Shown piece by piece: positions 9,326-17,484 of a stretch of DNA of 64,000 nt. A model generated the notes under the pieces. The model had not been told where the DNA came from. It was given only the letters and a program-made list of their open reading frames with translations, and searched no databases. Numbering within the stretch: position 1 is the first letter of the stretch; each line of letters begins with the position of its first letter. The stretch spans positions 1-64,000 of the forward strand of contig CAZCJL010000015.1 in NCBI GenBank assembly GCA_964498785.1. The letters run 5' to 3'. This stretch comes from Mariaggregatimicrobium sp964498785 (GTDB lineage: Bacteria; Zhuqueibacterota; Zhuqueibacteria; Thermofontimicrobiales; Thiofontviventaceae). The position numbers and the translations under genes are program-made.

Positions 9326-9366
9326 ACATATATTAATAATATATGTATTTTTTTAATATTTGTCAA
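9326..9366 (-). promoter_or_regulatory. Sigma-70-type promoter with palindromic operator candidate
   Basis: Reading leftward, TTGACA (9366-9361), 17 bases, then TATATT (9343-9338) form a near-consensus promoter for the membrane GAF-like gene. The palindrome ACATATATTA-A-TAATATATGT at 9326-9346 covers the -10 element, a typical position for a repressor site. The region is very AT-rich, so chance symmetry is possible. Confidence 0.5.
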
Positions 9367-9417
9367 TAATTATTTTTATATTGCTAATAACAGCACTTCA
9401 AAACAAAAGGATCGATT

Positions 9418-10407
9418 ATGCCCGCGAATTTAACACCACAATACTATTCAGCCGAAGATAGATATAAAGCAGCGAAAGATGATCGGGAAAAATTGAAAGC
9501 TCTTAAAGAGATGCTTGCAGTTATTCCCAAACATAAAGGGACGGAAAAACTGCAGGCAGAAATAAAACGTAAAATATCGCTTCTCAAAAATGAACTGGAA
9601 CGAGGTAAGACTAAAAAAGGAGCGCGGCGATTTTCATATAGCGTGGACAAAGAAGGCGCGGGACAAATATCGGTTGTCGGGCCTCCGAATAGCGGTAAAA
9701 CCAGTCTCATCAATACACTCTGCTTTACCGAATTAGAAGTCGCCGATTATCCGTTCACAACCCGCATATTTCAACCGGCAATGATGCCTTATGAAGACAT
9801 TCAGTTCCAATTAGTGGATTTACCTCCAATTTCTGATGAATATATGGAAAACTGGGTCCCCGGAATCATCAAAACCAGTGATGCTGTTTTTTTTGTCCTG
9901 GATTTAAATGACAGCGCTCTGCTTGAAAAAATGGACAGCACCATCGAATTGTTACGTCACCATAAAATTGAATTGATTGACAAAGAGAAAACAGAGCAAG
10001 ATGTACGATGGACATATTTAAAATCTCTCGTTATCGGCGCCAAACTTGATTTGCCTGAGGCCGGGGATAATCTCTCGGTATTGAAAGAATTTTATATGGA
10101 TAGGTTCACGATTATTCCATTTTCCATAAAGGATTCCAGCGCTATGGCTACGATAAAGCAGAAAACCGTAGCTATGCTGGATATTGTTCGCATTTACTCC
10201 AAGCGCCCCGGCTATGAACCGGAATACGACAACCCGTTTGTCTTTCCCCGTGGCGATACGCTACTCGATTTTGCGAAAGCTGTGCACAAAGACTTTGAAG
10301 AAAATTTAAAATTCGCCCGCGTCTGGGGCGCATCCAAATTCGATGGTCAGCGGATTACCAAAGATTACGTATTGGAAGATAAAGACGTTATTGAATTACA
10401 TACTTGA
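9418..10407 (+). CDS. OBG/DRG-like GTPase with C-terminal TGS domain
   Basis: This 329-residue protein has an N-terminal helical region (1-70), a G domain with P-loop GPPNSGKTS at 88-96, and a C-terminal TGS domain (about 262-329, from FPRGDTLLDFAKAVH to KDVIELHT). This matches the OBG/DRG group of ribosome-associated GTPases. The G3 motif reads DLPP (134-137) instead of DxxG, and the expected NKxD appears as GAKLD (207-211). The ribosome-binding site is AAAAGGA. Its stop is five bases from the convergent thiD stop. Role in translation or stress is inferred from the family. Confidence 0.8.
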   Translation: MPANLTPQYYSAEDRYKAAKDDREKLKALKEMLAVIPKHKGTEKLQAEIKRKISLLKNELERGKTKKGARRFSYSVDKEGAGQISVVGPPNSGKTSLINTLCFTELEVADYPFTTRIFQPAMMPYEDIQFQLVDLPPISDEYMENWVPGIIKTSDAVFFVLDLNDSALLEKMDSTIELLRHHKIELIDKEKTEQDVRWTYLKSLVIGAKLDLPEAGDNLSVLKEFYMDRFTIIPFSIKDSSAMATIKQKTVAMLDIVRIYSKRPGYEPEYDNPFVFPRGDTLLDFAKAVHKDFEENLKFARVWGASKFDGQRITKDYVLEDKDVIELHT

Positions 10408-10412
10408 TAAAG

Positions 10413-11210
10413 TCACCATTTTGTACTTGTTCCCACAAAATGATTCGTTGGTCCGTGACCATGCCCAATGGGTACATTTTTTCGGATCGCTGCTGAAATA
10501 AATTCCTTTGCTTTTATAATCGCATCTAATGGAGCGTATCCTTTTGCCAACCCTGCTGCAATCGCTGAAGAAAATGTACAGCCGGTGCCGTGCGTATTCC
10601 GGGTGTCGAAACGCTCGGATCGCAGTAAAGTGTATTCATGCCCGTCATAAACAACATCAACAGCTTCTTGTTCATCAGCTAAATGGCCGCCTTTCACCAC
10701 AATCCAGCGACAACCCGTGTCCCGTAATTCCGCAGCCCCATGTTTCATATCGTCCAATGTTTCAATTTTTCGGTTTAGTAATACCTCGGCTTCGTAAATA
10801 TTTGGCGTGACCACTGTCGCCAGCGGGATTAATTTTTCCCTGATGGTCACACGGGCAGCTTCTGCAAGTAACGGATCACCGCCTTTTGCTACCATAACCG
10901 GATCCACCACGGTATTTGGGATTGAAAATTCACGGATAGAATCGGCAACTGCTGTAACAATATGCGCATTCGATAACATACCGGTTTTGACGGCATCGGT
11001 TCCAATATCACTCATAATACTTTTTATTTGCTCGCGCACAAATTCAGGCGTTACTTCGTAGACACCCTGTACACCCATTGTATTTTGTGCTGTCAGCGCC
11101 GTAATGGCCGACATCCCATAAACGCCGAATGCTGTAAACGTCTTTAAATCAGCCTGTATGCCAGCGCCGCCTCCACTATCGGAACCAGCGATTGTAAGCG
11201 CTTTTTTCAT
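10413..11210 (-). CDS. thiD: Hydroxymethylpyrimidine/phosphomethylpyrimidine kinase
   Basis: ThiD phosphorylates HMP and then HMP-phosphate to supply the pyrimidine half of thiamin. The 265-residue protein starts with the family pattern KKALTIAGSDSGGGAGIQ and has VVTPN near 150 and the GTGCTFSSAI anion hole near 214. I chose the ATG at 11208-11210 because AAAGGA lies just upstream and homologues begin at MKKAL. An 18-codon upstream extension lacks family similarity. It is the last gene of the riboswitch-controlled operon, 126 bases after thiL. Confidence 0.93.
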   Translation of the reverse strand: MKKALTIAGSDSGGGAGIQADLKTFTAFGVYGMSAITALTAQNTMGVQGVYEVTPEFVREQIKSIMSDIGTDAVKTGMLSNAHIVTAVADSIREFSIPNTVVDPVMVAKGGDPLLAEAARVTIREKLIPLATVVTPNIYEAEVLLNRKIETLDDMKHGAAELRDTGCRWIVVKGGHLADEQEAVDVVYDGHEYTLLRSERFDTRNTHGTGCTFSSAIAAGLAKGYAPLDAIIKAKEFISAAIRKNVPIGHGHGPTNHFVGTSTKW

Positions 11211-11336
11211 CCGTTTTCCTTTCATTATATTTTTTCCGCAAAGTCTCGGAGCTTCACAAAGCAATCTTTTTAAATATATTTTTTCGCTGTGTTGTTTTGC
11301 GCCCGCAGCGGCTCTGCATTAAATAAAAATTCAGCA

Positions 11337-12365
11337 TCATCGGTTAAAATGATCCCACCCCTTTGGCTGAACCTGCACACGCTCTCCGGAAGCAGTGATT
11401 ATTGAAAATCCTTCCGCCGGAGGTCGGATCACACCAATTTCAGTAATTCTAATGTTCGTTTCCCGGGCAATCGATTCCAACACAGAGCTATCTTCATCTT
11501 CTTTTATCGTAAATAATAGTTCATAATCCTCACCACTGTGTAACGCCAATTCATGAAAAGGTCTTTCAACGATGGATTCTATCTTTTGCAGATACGACGG
11601 TTTCGGAAATTGCTGCTGGTACAATAGCGCGCCGACATCACTTTTCACACAAATATGGTTCAAATCACTGGCAATGCCATCGCTAATATCAATCATGGCA
11701 GTCACAATCCCGGATTCTGCCAGCCTTTTTCCAACAGTGATTCTGGGAATCGGTTTCAGATGAGCTTCCACGAGTTGCGCAAATTCCTGGGGATAATTTT
11801 TTCCATAATGCTCAATAACGGCGAATCCGGCGCCAGACATTCCCGGTGCGCCAGTAACATAAACACGATCATTCGGGCGAGCACCCCGACGGGTCAGGAA
11901 CCGGTTCGCAGGCGCTTCTCCCATTAATGTAATATCGATAATCAAATCTCGTTCAGTACCGGAAAGATTCCCACCAATTATCTGCGCGTCAAATTCTGCC
12001 AGCATTTCCCCCATTCCCCGATTTAACTCATCGAATTGGGACAACAGAAAGTAGCCCGGCGCTCCCAGTGACACCAGCGCAAATGTCGGTTTTCCGCCCA
12101 TGGCCGCAATATCGCTGAGATTGACCGCCATCGCCCTTGTTCCCAATTGATACGGAGAGATATTTTTTAAACGAAAATGCTGATTTTCCACCTGAATATC
12201 ACAGGTAATCAGGATGACGTGTTGATCATCTTTGCGAAGCACCGCGGTATCATCGCCAATGCCAAAAATCAGATCATTACTTTTCACCTGCGGCAGATGT
12301 CGTTCAATACGGTCAATCAAGCCAAATTCCCCGATTTCAGAAATAATTCGTTTATCATCCTGCAT
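11337..12365 (-). CDS. thiL: Thiamine-monophosphate kinase
   Basis: ThiL converts thiamin phosphate to the active cofactor thiamin pyrophosphate with ATP. The 342-residue protein shows IGDDTAVL near residue 36, the conserved LSDIAAMGGKP near 85, and a DISDGIASDL motif near 222. Its start overlaps the end of thiE by 11 bases, so the two are translationally coupled. Length is normal for the family. Confidence 0.93.
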   Translation of the reverse strand: MQDDKRIISEIGEFGLIDRIERHLPQVKSNDLIFGIGDDTAVLRKDDQHVILITCDIQVENQHFRLKNISPYQLGTRAMAVNLSDIAAMGGKPTFALVSLGAPGYFLLSQFDELNRGMGEMLAEFDAQIIGGNLSGTERDLIIDITLMGEAPANRFLTRRGARPNDRVYVTGAPGMSGAGFAVIEHYGKNYPQEFAQLVEAHLKPIPRITVGKRLAESGIVTAMIDISDGIASDLNHICVKSDVGALLYQQQFPKPSYLQKIESIVERPFHELALHSGEDYELLFTIKEDEDSSVLESIARETNIRITEIGVIRPPAEGFSIITASGERVQVQPKGWDHFNR

Positions 12366-13020
12366 TGCGCTTATTCCTTTCTGTTTGAATGATCCGCCGT
12401 AATTCCTGTGCCGCGGTTCGAATATCTGCTGCCGACACTACAGCGGAAATCACTGACAGGCAATCCGCACCAGCCCGAATCGTTTCCAGGGCATTGTTCA
12501 GGTTAAGTCCGCCAATCGCTACAATCGGCAAATCAACAGCGTTTCGCACATTCGCCAGTAGTTGAAGTCCCTGCGGCGCCGAGGTATCCGGCTTCGTGTT
12601 CCGGGCTTCAAAAATGGGGCCAACGCCAACATAATCAGCGCCATCGTATTTTGCCTGGAGCGATTCATCCACAGTTTCCGCAGAAACTCCTAAAATTTTG
12701 TCAGCACCGATTAATTTTCGGGTAACAGCGGCCGGTAAATCCTTTTGTCCCACATGCACACCATCAGCGTCGACTGCCATGCCAATATCCACCCGGTCAT
12801 TTACAATGAAAATGACGCCTGTTTCGCGCGTCAATTTTCGGAGCTTCAAGGCATTGTCATACATTTTTCGTCCCGATGCTGTTTTATCCCGCAATTGAAT
12901 GACGTCCGCGCCGCCATCGATTGCCAGCTTCGCAATCTCGTAATGACTCCGGCCCTTGCCTAACTGCTCATCAGTAATCACATATAGAAACCATTTTTCT
13001 ATATCGCTGTTAATATGCAT
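12355..13020 (-). CDS. thiE: Thiamine-phosphate synthase
   Basis: ThiE joins HMP pyrophosphate and thiazole phosphate into thiamin phosphate. The 221-residue TIM-barrel protein shows YVITDE (about 13-18), IQLRDK near 41, VNDR near 75, HVGQ-DLP near 92, and GVGPIFEARNTKP near 136, then AIGGLN near 170. The ribosome-binding site is weak (GAGATAGAGA). Upstream lies a partial copy of the dispersed repeat. All catalytic regions appear intact. Confidence 0.92.
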   Translation of the reverse strand: MHINSDIEKWFLYVITDEQLGKGRSHYEIAKLAIDGGADVIQLRDKTASGRKMYDNALKLRKLTRETGVIFIVNDRVDIGMAVDADGVHVGQKDLPAAVTRKLIGADKILGVSAETVDESLQAKYDGADYVGVGPIFEARNTKPDTSAPQGLQLLANVRNAVDLPIVAIGGLNLNNALETIRAGADCLSVISAVVSAADIRTAAQELRRIIQTERNKRNAG

Positions 13021-13040
13021 TCTCTATCTCGTTTAAAGAA

Positions 13041-13107
13041 ATGTAACACAAGTTATTGTTTCTCTGTGACCTCTGTGCTTCTGTGGCACGATTTGTGAAT
13101 AATGCAG
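13041..13107 (+). repeat. Dispersed intergenic repeat, partial copy B
   Basis: These 67 bases (AGTTATTGTTTCTCTGTGAC through GTGAATAATGCAG) match the right-hand third of copy A (606-783) with few changes. The copy lies between tenA and thiE inside the thiamin operon, so it is transcribed with it. Confidence 0.75.
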
Positions 13108-13235
13108 GCTATATATTGTAACGCTGCAAATTTTCGCAACGGTTTTTCCAACGCTAGCAAAGTTCCTGGACACGTTCTAAAGGGACTGCATTCCGGCGCG
13201 CTCTGTCGCACTTTTCACGTCTGCCGTCTGATTTT

Positions 13236-13916
13236 TTACAATCCCGCGGGCCAAAATTCCAATTTCCAGCTCATATTAAAAAATAAATACTCAAAGCGTG
13301 CACTGGAGCGATAATAATGATGCCATCGTTTTTTATCATTTTCTGAAACGCCCGCGGCAAATGAATTCATTTTATCAACCAACCAATCAGCAAATTCCTG
13401 AAACTCATCCGATGAATACGATTTTATCCAATCCTGGTAAAACGGATCATCGGGAAGTCCTTCTGCCATCAGTTTTTTACCGATTTCAACATACCCGATA
13501 CCACAGGGCAACAGCACAGCGATGATATCTGCAAACGTCCCTTCATAACACGTCCGCACCAGAAAATTAGTGTACGACATCGTGATCATTGCCGGATCTG
13601 TTTTTTCTAAATCTTTTCGTGAAATTCCCAGTTCACTGCACGTGCGCCGATGAATATCCATTTCAACAGCAAGTGTTGCCTGAAGCAAGGCTGACATATA
13701 ATTCATTTCTTCAAGCGATGGCGCCTTTGCAGCCGCCAATGCAAAAAGTCTGCTGAACTGGATGAGATAATAATAATCCTGTTTCAAAAAATATTCATAT
13801 TTTTGATGAGACAATGAACCATCGCCAATCCCTTTTACAAAAGGATGGTTCAAAATTGCATCCCACACATCATCGTTTGTGGAACGCAATTCCTGATAAA
13901 AAGGTGTAGCGCTCAT
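13236..13916 (-). CDS. tenA: TenA-family aminopyrimidine aminohydrolase/thiaminase II
   Basis: TenA salvages the pyrimidine of degraded thiamin by hydrolysing aminomethyl-pyrimidines to HMP. The 226-residue helical protein has a candidate active-site cysteine in LLPCGIGYVEIG (about 132-143), a DYYYL segment near 46, and the C-terminal ARFEYLFFNMSWKLE region holding the conserved glutamate. The start has AGAGGAG upstream. Placed second in the TPP-riboswitch operon, it fits a salvage-type pathway. The end runs into GC-poor DNA before thiE. Confidence 0.92.
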   Translation of the reverse strand: MSATPFYQELRSTNDDVWDAILNHPFVKGIGDGSLSHQKYEYFLKQDYYYLIQFSRLFALAAAKAPSLEEMNYMSALLQATLAVEMDIHRRTCSELGISRKDLEKTDPAMITMSYTNFLVRTCYEGTFADIIAVLLPCGIGYVEIGKKLMAEGLPDDPFYQDWIKSYSSDEFQEFADWLVDKMNSFAAGVSENDKKRWHHYYRSSARFEYLFFNMSWKLEFWPAGL

Positions 13917-13962
13917 AATTGCTCCTCTGTGCTGTTATATGTTTCCCCCCGAATCCGTTCGA

Positions 13963-15027
13963 CTATCCTGCTGCGGATGCTGCCTTTCCGAACGCCGCCC
14001 AAAACGGGTCTACTTTCGGATGGACAATATTATGTTTTTTAGTGTTCTCATAATAATACATCCCCTCGGATGAATCAACAATTTCGCCGACAATACTGGA
14101 ACGAATGCCCTTATCATCTAACCGCTGCACCACCTCCTGCGCTTTATTCGGACGGCAGGAAATTATCAACGTGCCTTCGCTGATGGAGATAAACGGATCG
14201 ATCTGGTACATCTCGCATATTTTTCGAATCGGTTCCTGCACAATAATCTTTTCTTTATCAATCACCATCCCTACTTTCGATGCCTGCCCGATTTCAGCCA
14301 ATCCGCCCCATATTCCGCATTCGGTAGCATCATGCATTGCGGTCACGCCATTTTCCCGCACCCCTGCCTCAACTGCTGTTAATGCATCATCCACAACCGA
14401 CATTTGCCAGAAAATGTCCTCTGCCTGTTTTGCAAAGGAATCGCCAAATTTCTCAGCAATTTTATGCGGGAACGTCACTGCAAATAATCCGGCAGCTTCC
14501 ACCGCCGCGCCTTTGGTAATAATCACCGCATCACCCGCCTGTGCCGATTTCGGCGTTACGTATTTATCCTTTGGCCCGATGCAAATAACCGTCGCACCAC
14601 CGATCATCGGATAATCGCAGCCCTCATAACGCCCGGTATGTCCGGAGATAATCGCCATCCCGATTTTTTCGCACTCCTGGTGCATCACATTCCATAAACT
14701 CTCGAAATCATCCCGGGTAATGGACAACGGTAAATTCAAATCCATGGTAATATGCGTCGGCGCCAATCCCGACGTGACCGCATCTGACGCCAGAATGTGC
14801 ACCGCAAACCAACCGGAACGTTCCCAGCCATACGGCGGTACAACAAAAATCGGATCCGTGGTTGTCACCATCACCTGCCCGTTGCCCAGATCCGCCACCC
14901 CAACATCAACACCGTTCTGAGGGCCTACCAGCACATCCTTTCGCTTCCGGCCTAATCTCGGGTAAATTATTTCATCAAACACATCAGAAGATACTTTGCC
15001 AATATCTGGTAATTGCGCTTTCATCAT
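13963..15027 (-). CDS. AIR synthase/HypE-like (PurM superfamily) protein
   Basis: This 354-residue protein has the PurM/HypE/ThiL-type two-domain ATP-binding fold. It shows TTTDPIFVVPP near residue 57, a VHILASDAVTSGLAP segment near 75 like the SDIAAMG loop of ThiL, VTPKSAQAGDAVIITKGAA near 157, and a MHDATECGIWGGLAEIG motif near 228. It is neither canonical PurM nor ThiL (thiL is present downstream). It is the first gene after the TPP riboswitch, so a thiamin-related role is likely but unproven. Two ATG codons (15027 and 15024) follow AGGAGGT; the second has better spacing. Confidence 0.75.
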   Translation of the reverse strand: MMKAQLPDIGKVSSDVFDEIIYPRLGRKRKDVLVGPQNGVDVGVADLGNGQVMVTTTDPIFVVPPYGWERSGWFAVHILASDAVTSGLAPTHITMDLNLPLSITRDDFESLWNVMHQECEKIGMAIISGHTGRYEGCDYPMIGGATVICIGPKDKYVTPKSAQAGDAVIITKGAAVEAAGLFAVTFPHKIAEKFGDSFAKQAEDIFWQMSVVDDALTAVEAGVRENGVTAMHDATECGIWGGLAEIGQASKVGMVIDKEKIIVQEPIRKICEMYQIDPFISISEGTLIISCRPNKAQEVVQRLDDKGIRSSIVGEIVDSSEGMYYYENTKKHNIVHPKVDPFWAAFGKAASAAG

Positions 15028-15053
15028 AGACCTCCTGTTCGTTTCGTTGTTGC

Positions 15054-15089
15054 AAAAAAAAAAAACCGCTCCAGCACAGTGAACGGTTT
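15054..15089 (-). terminator. Riboswitch-associated intrinsic terminator
   Basis: Reading leftward, AAACCG (15089-15084) and CGGTTT (15068-15063) form the core of a hairpin, helped by TTC/GGA pairing, and run into about 12 T residues. It lies between the TPP aptamer and the first start codon. It is therefore the likely expression platform that stops transcription when TPP is bound. Confidence 0.82.
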
Positions 15090-15106
15090 CCAGTTTTGTA
15101 TCATAA

Positions 15107-15198
15107 TTCCGTTTCCCTGCGCTGGCATTATCCAGTTCAGGTTCAAAGGGTGTATTCTCAGCCTGCGCCGCAAAGAACGCACAAGCACCCCGTGGAGT
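15107..15198 (-). ncRNA. TPP riboswitch (THI element)
   Basis: On the leftward strand the core motifs of the thiamin-pyrophosphate aptamer occur in order: GGGGTGC (about 15191), GGCTGAGA, ACCCTTTGAACCTGA, CTGGATAATGCCAGCGCAGG, then GGAA. Spacing is standard. It sits upstream of the AIRS-like gene with a terminator between. Repression by TPP of the whole five-gene operon is the expected outcome. Confidence 0.96.
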
Positions 15199-15235
15199 CG
15201 GTTTTAATTCATGTTAAATTTATATATCCCGGCAT

Positions 15236-15264
15236 ATTATACAAAATATTTAGCTTATAGTCAA
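15236..15264 (-). promoter_or_regulatory. Sigma-70 promoter of the thiamin operon
   Basis: Leftward, TTGACT (15264-15259), a 17-base spacer, and TATAAT (15241-15236) give a near-consensus promoter about 40 bases upstream of the aptamer. Transcription would begin around 15229. Confidence 0.8.
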
Positions 15265-15588
15265 GGTAAAATTACGGCAAAGAAGTTTGAACAGGTAATT
15301 TAGAAATTTCAATTCGCTGACGCCCTCTGCCTGCGAAATGTAAAATGTAAAATTAAAAATTAAAAACAACAGCAGAACAAACAGTTTTAGCATCACGCCC
15401 GGCTTCCATAATTTTTCATTTTGCTGCAAATTTAAATTCCGTCAAAAACTGACCCACATTACCCTGTTACCTTCATCACTAAAACATCATTTATTCACAA
15501 AATAACGAAAGATTAATTAAATATATCCCGGGAAAAATGTTATATTAGCGATTAAAAAATCAACCACAATTAAATAATCAGCTAATAA
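15265..15588. other. Intergenic region with a short PHP-gene-like fragment
   Basis: About 320 bp without a gene. At 15375-15415 a leftward frame reads KIMEAGRDAKTV, and the DNA closely matches a stretch of the PHP gene at 17565-17605 (KIMEAEDAKTV). This suggests a shared or duplicated fragment. The rest is AT-rich spacer. Confidence 0.4.
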
Positions 15589-16915
15589 ACACATCCCCGG
15601 GGCATTATTATTCAAATTCTATATGATATACAGGATACAATTGCTCATTTTATTGGCAAAGTAAAACAAGGATGCTGGTTTTTTCCTGATTATTCTCTCT
15701 ACTGTCCTGTATGTGGCTCTCCCAACTGCGCTATCCGGCATGGGTTTTATTATTGTAAAGTCGTGGTTATCGACTTTCAATTATTTACCAATTCAGCGGT
15801 ACAAGTGTGAAACTACCGGCAGTACTTTTTCTCTGTTGCCATCCTGTCTTGTGCCATATCAACGGTTCGATTTATCTTTCATGCTCAAAACTCTGGATGT
15901 ATTTTATCAGTCCGATCATCAACAACATCAAAACACCTGTTCGGTTATCAGTCTTATGGGGGAAGATAGCGACATTCCACTGGAACCATTTCAAATTCAT
16001 AACTTCCGGCATATATTTTATCAGGCGTTCACCAAACTATCCGCATGCCCGGACCTGGCTCGTATCGTCACCATTACATCCCCACATGATCCTGTTAAAA
16101 CCATGCTCGATATCAGTAAAAAATTTTGCTCGCTATTAAAAACCACAGCCAAACGATCCGATTCCCAGGAAAAAGTTTGAAAAGCCCCATATCAACGATC
16201 TATGGCTATCCTATTTCATGCATGGCCATCGCTTTACCATTGATGGCGCCAAACACAAACTGTTCCTGTGCGGCGTTATTGACGATCATTCCCGGCTGAT
16301 TGTTGGCGCCCGATGGACGCTGCATGAAAACACCGAAGCATTGGAACTCGTGCTTAAAGACGCTTTTCTCACACATGGTCTACCCAAGAAATTATATTGT
16401 GATAACGGTGCGGTATATTCATGATGTTGTTGAAAAAGCCTGTTTTTCAAGAATTCCCAATGCGTAAGTACAATATTAATGTTATCAAAATTTATGATAA
16501 CTGACTAAATCAACCACATCATGAATCCGCACACCTGCACATCGTTTGCGCCCGCATGGCCGTGGCGCTCTTGCATTCAAAACCATATGACAGTCCGGCG
16601 CGCGGCAAAATCGAACGTTTTTGGAGAACTGTGCGTGATGGATTTTTGCCACTCGTACCAACACAACGTCAATATTCCCTCGAGCAATTTAATCAATTGT
16701 TTGCCGATTGGCTCGACAAACTATATCATCTCAAGCGTTGTGGGCGCCAGCAATCACCATTTTCCGAATCGGCGATTGAAGCCATCTTTAAAAATACCGC
16801 CGGTGTGCCACGGCTCATTGAGTCACTTGCAATAAAAACCATGACCGTAGGAATGCACGCCAAAACTCAAACATTAACCGAAGAGCAGGTCTACCAGGCC
16901 GCTAAAGAACTATAG
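15589..16915 (+). pseudogene. Wrecked DDE transposon (transposase plus ATPase tail)
   Basis: Coding remains of a transposase lie in shifting frames. First is a zinc-finger part (CPVCGSPNCAIRHGFYYC, about 15708-15760), interrupted by a stop at 15808 and continued in another frame by IQRYKCETTGSTFSLLP to 16180, like DUF6431. Then comes an rve/DDE core (about 16161-16424 and 16526-16730). The first catalytic Asp is lost (LWLSYFMHG where WxxD is expected), while CDNGAVY and GKIERFWR keep the second Asp and the Glu. The last 60 residues (ESAIEAIFKNTAGVPRLIE to YQAAKEL) look like the end of an ExeA/TniB-type ATPase, joined by internal deletion. A 104-bp insertion splits the DDE core. Confidence 0.8.
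16422..16525. mobile_element. MITE-like insertion inside the dead transposase
   Basis: ATTCATGATGTTGTTGA (16417-16433) and TCAACCACATCATGAAT (16510-16526) are inverted repeats with one mismatch. Removing 16422-16525 restores the reading TAT-TCA-TCC-GCA-CAC, which is YSSAH in frame with both halves of the transposase. The segment is therefore a precise insertion. It holds a small palindrome (TTATCA and TGATAA) but no gene. A clear target duplication is not seen. Confidence 0.65.
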
Positions 16916-16950
16916 GACTCCGTCCTGAGTTTATCGAAGGAGAACAGAAT

Positions 16951-17367
16951 ATGATCTATTGTGGTGTTCGCCTGAACATTGAATCGTGCGATATTGTTGT
17001 TATGTCCGATGCGTTTGCTGAAATTGATAAACGCAATTTTAGCGATTATCAACATGACAAGATATCAGCATGGTTGGAGCTTATAAAAAACAGTCCTGAT
17101 GAAAAAATACAATGGTTCTTTGATGAGAACGACCTTCGTGAAAATAAATACATTGCCATTCTGATAAAGGAGAGCATAGATGAAAATAATCTGTTTGTAA
17201 TCAGTCATCGAAAACTTGCCAATATCATCCAATTATTTTATGAATGGATAGTTCAGGAAACTATTTTTTCATCTGTTCCCGGAAAGGCATGGTTTTTAGC
17301 ATCAGATGTGCGATTGTTTGATGAGAAAGAACGAATTCCGTTTGTTATCGAGGATTTTCCGTTTTAA
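16951..17367 (+). CDS. Hypothetical protein
   Basis: This 138-residue soluble protein has no motif I recognise. It is rich in acidic residues and isoleucine, and contains a WLELIKNSPDEKIQWFFDENDLRENKYIAIL stretch predicted to be mixed helix and strand. A good ribosome-binding site (AAGGAG, 8 bases upstream) and a strong terminator 12 bases after the stop support it as a real gene. It stands alone between the wrecked transposon and the convergent defence island. Confidence 0.65.
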   Translation: MIYCGVRLNIESCDIVVMSDAFAEIDKRNFSDYQHDKISAWLELIKNSPDEKIQWFFDENDLRENKYIAILIKESIDENNLFVISHRKLANIIQLFYEWIVQETIFSSVPGKAWFLASDVRLFDEKERIPFVIEDFPF

Positions 17368-17379
17368 TCAGGACTCGTG

Positions 17380-17413
17380 GGGCAATTCCGCGAAACTGGG
17401 ATTGCCCTTTTTT
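17380..17413 (+). terminator. Rho-independent terminator
   Basis: GGGCAAT (17380-17386) pairs with ATTGCCC (17401-17407), extended by CC/GG pairing, and six T residues follow (17408-17413). It ends the 138-residue hypothetical gene. Confidence 0.8.
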
Positions 17414-17484
17414 ATTGCTACTGATTTCGGATGAATTAATTTGTAAATTTCTATCTGAACCAGATTATTTAATCCTCTAACACA

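Noticed and set aside
11211..11264. Upstream start for thiD adding 18 residues
   Set aside because: The extension lacks family similarity, and the ATG at 11210 has a good ribosome site.
14105..14614. 169-codon open frame opposite the AIR-synthase-like gene
   Set aside because: Antisense shadow of a conserved protein with no motif or ribosome site.
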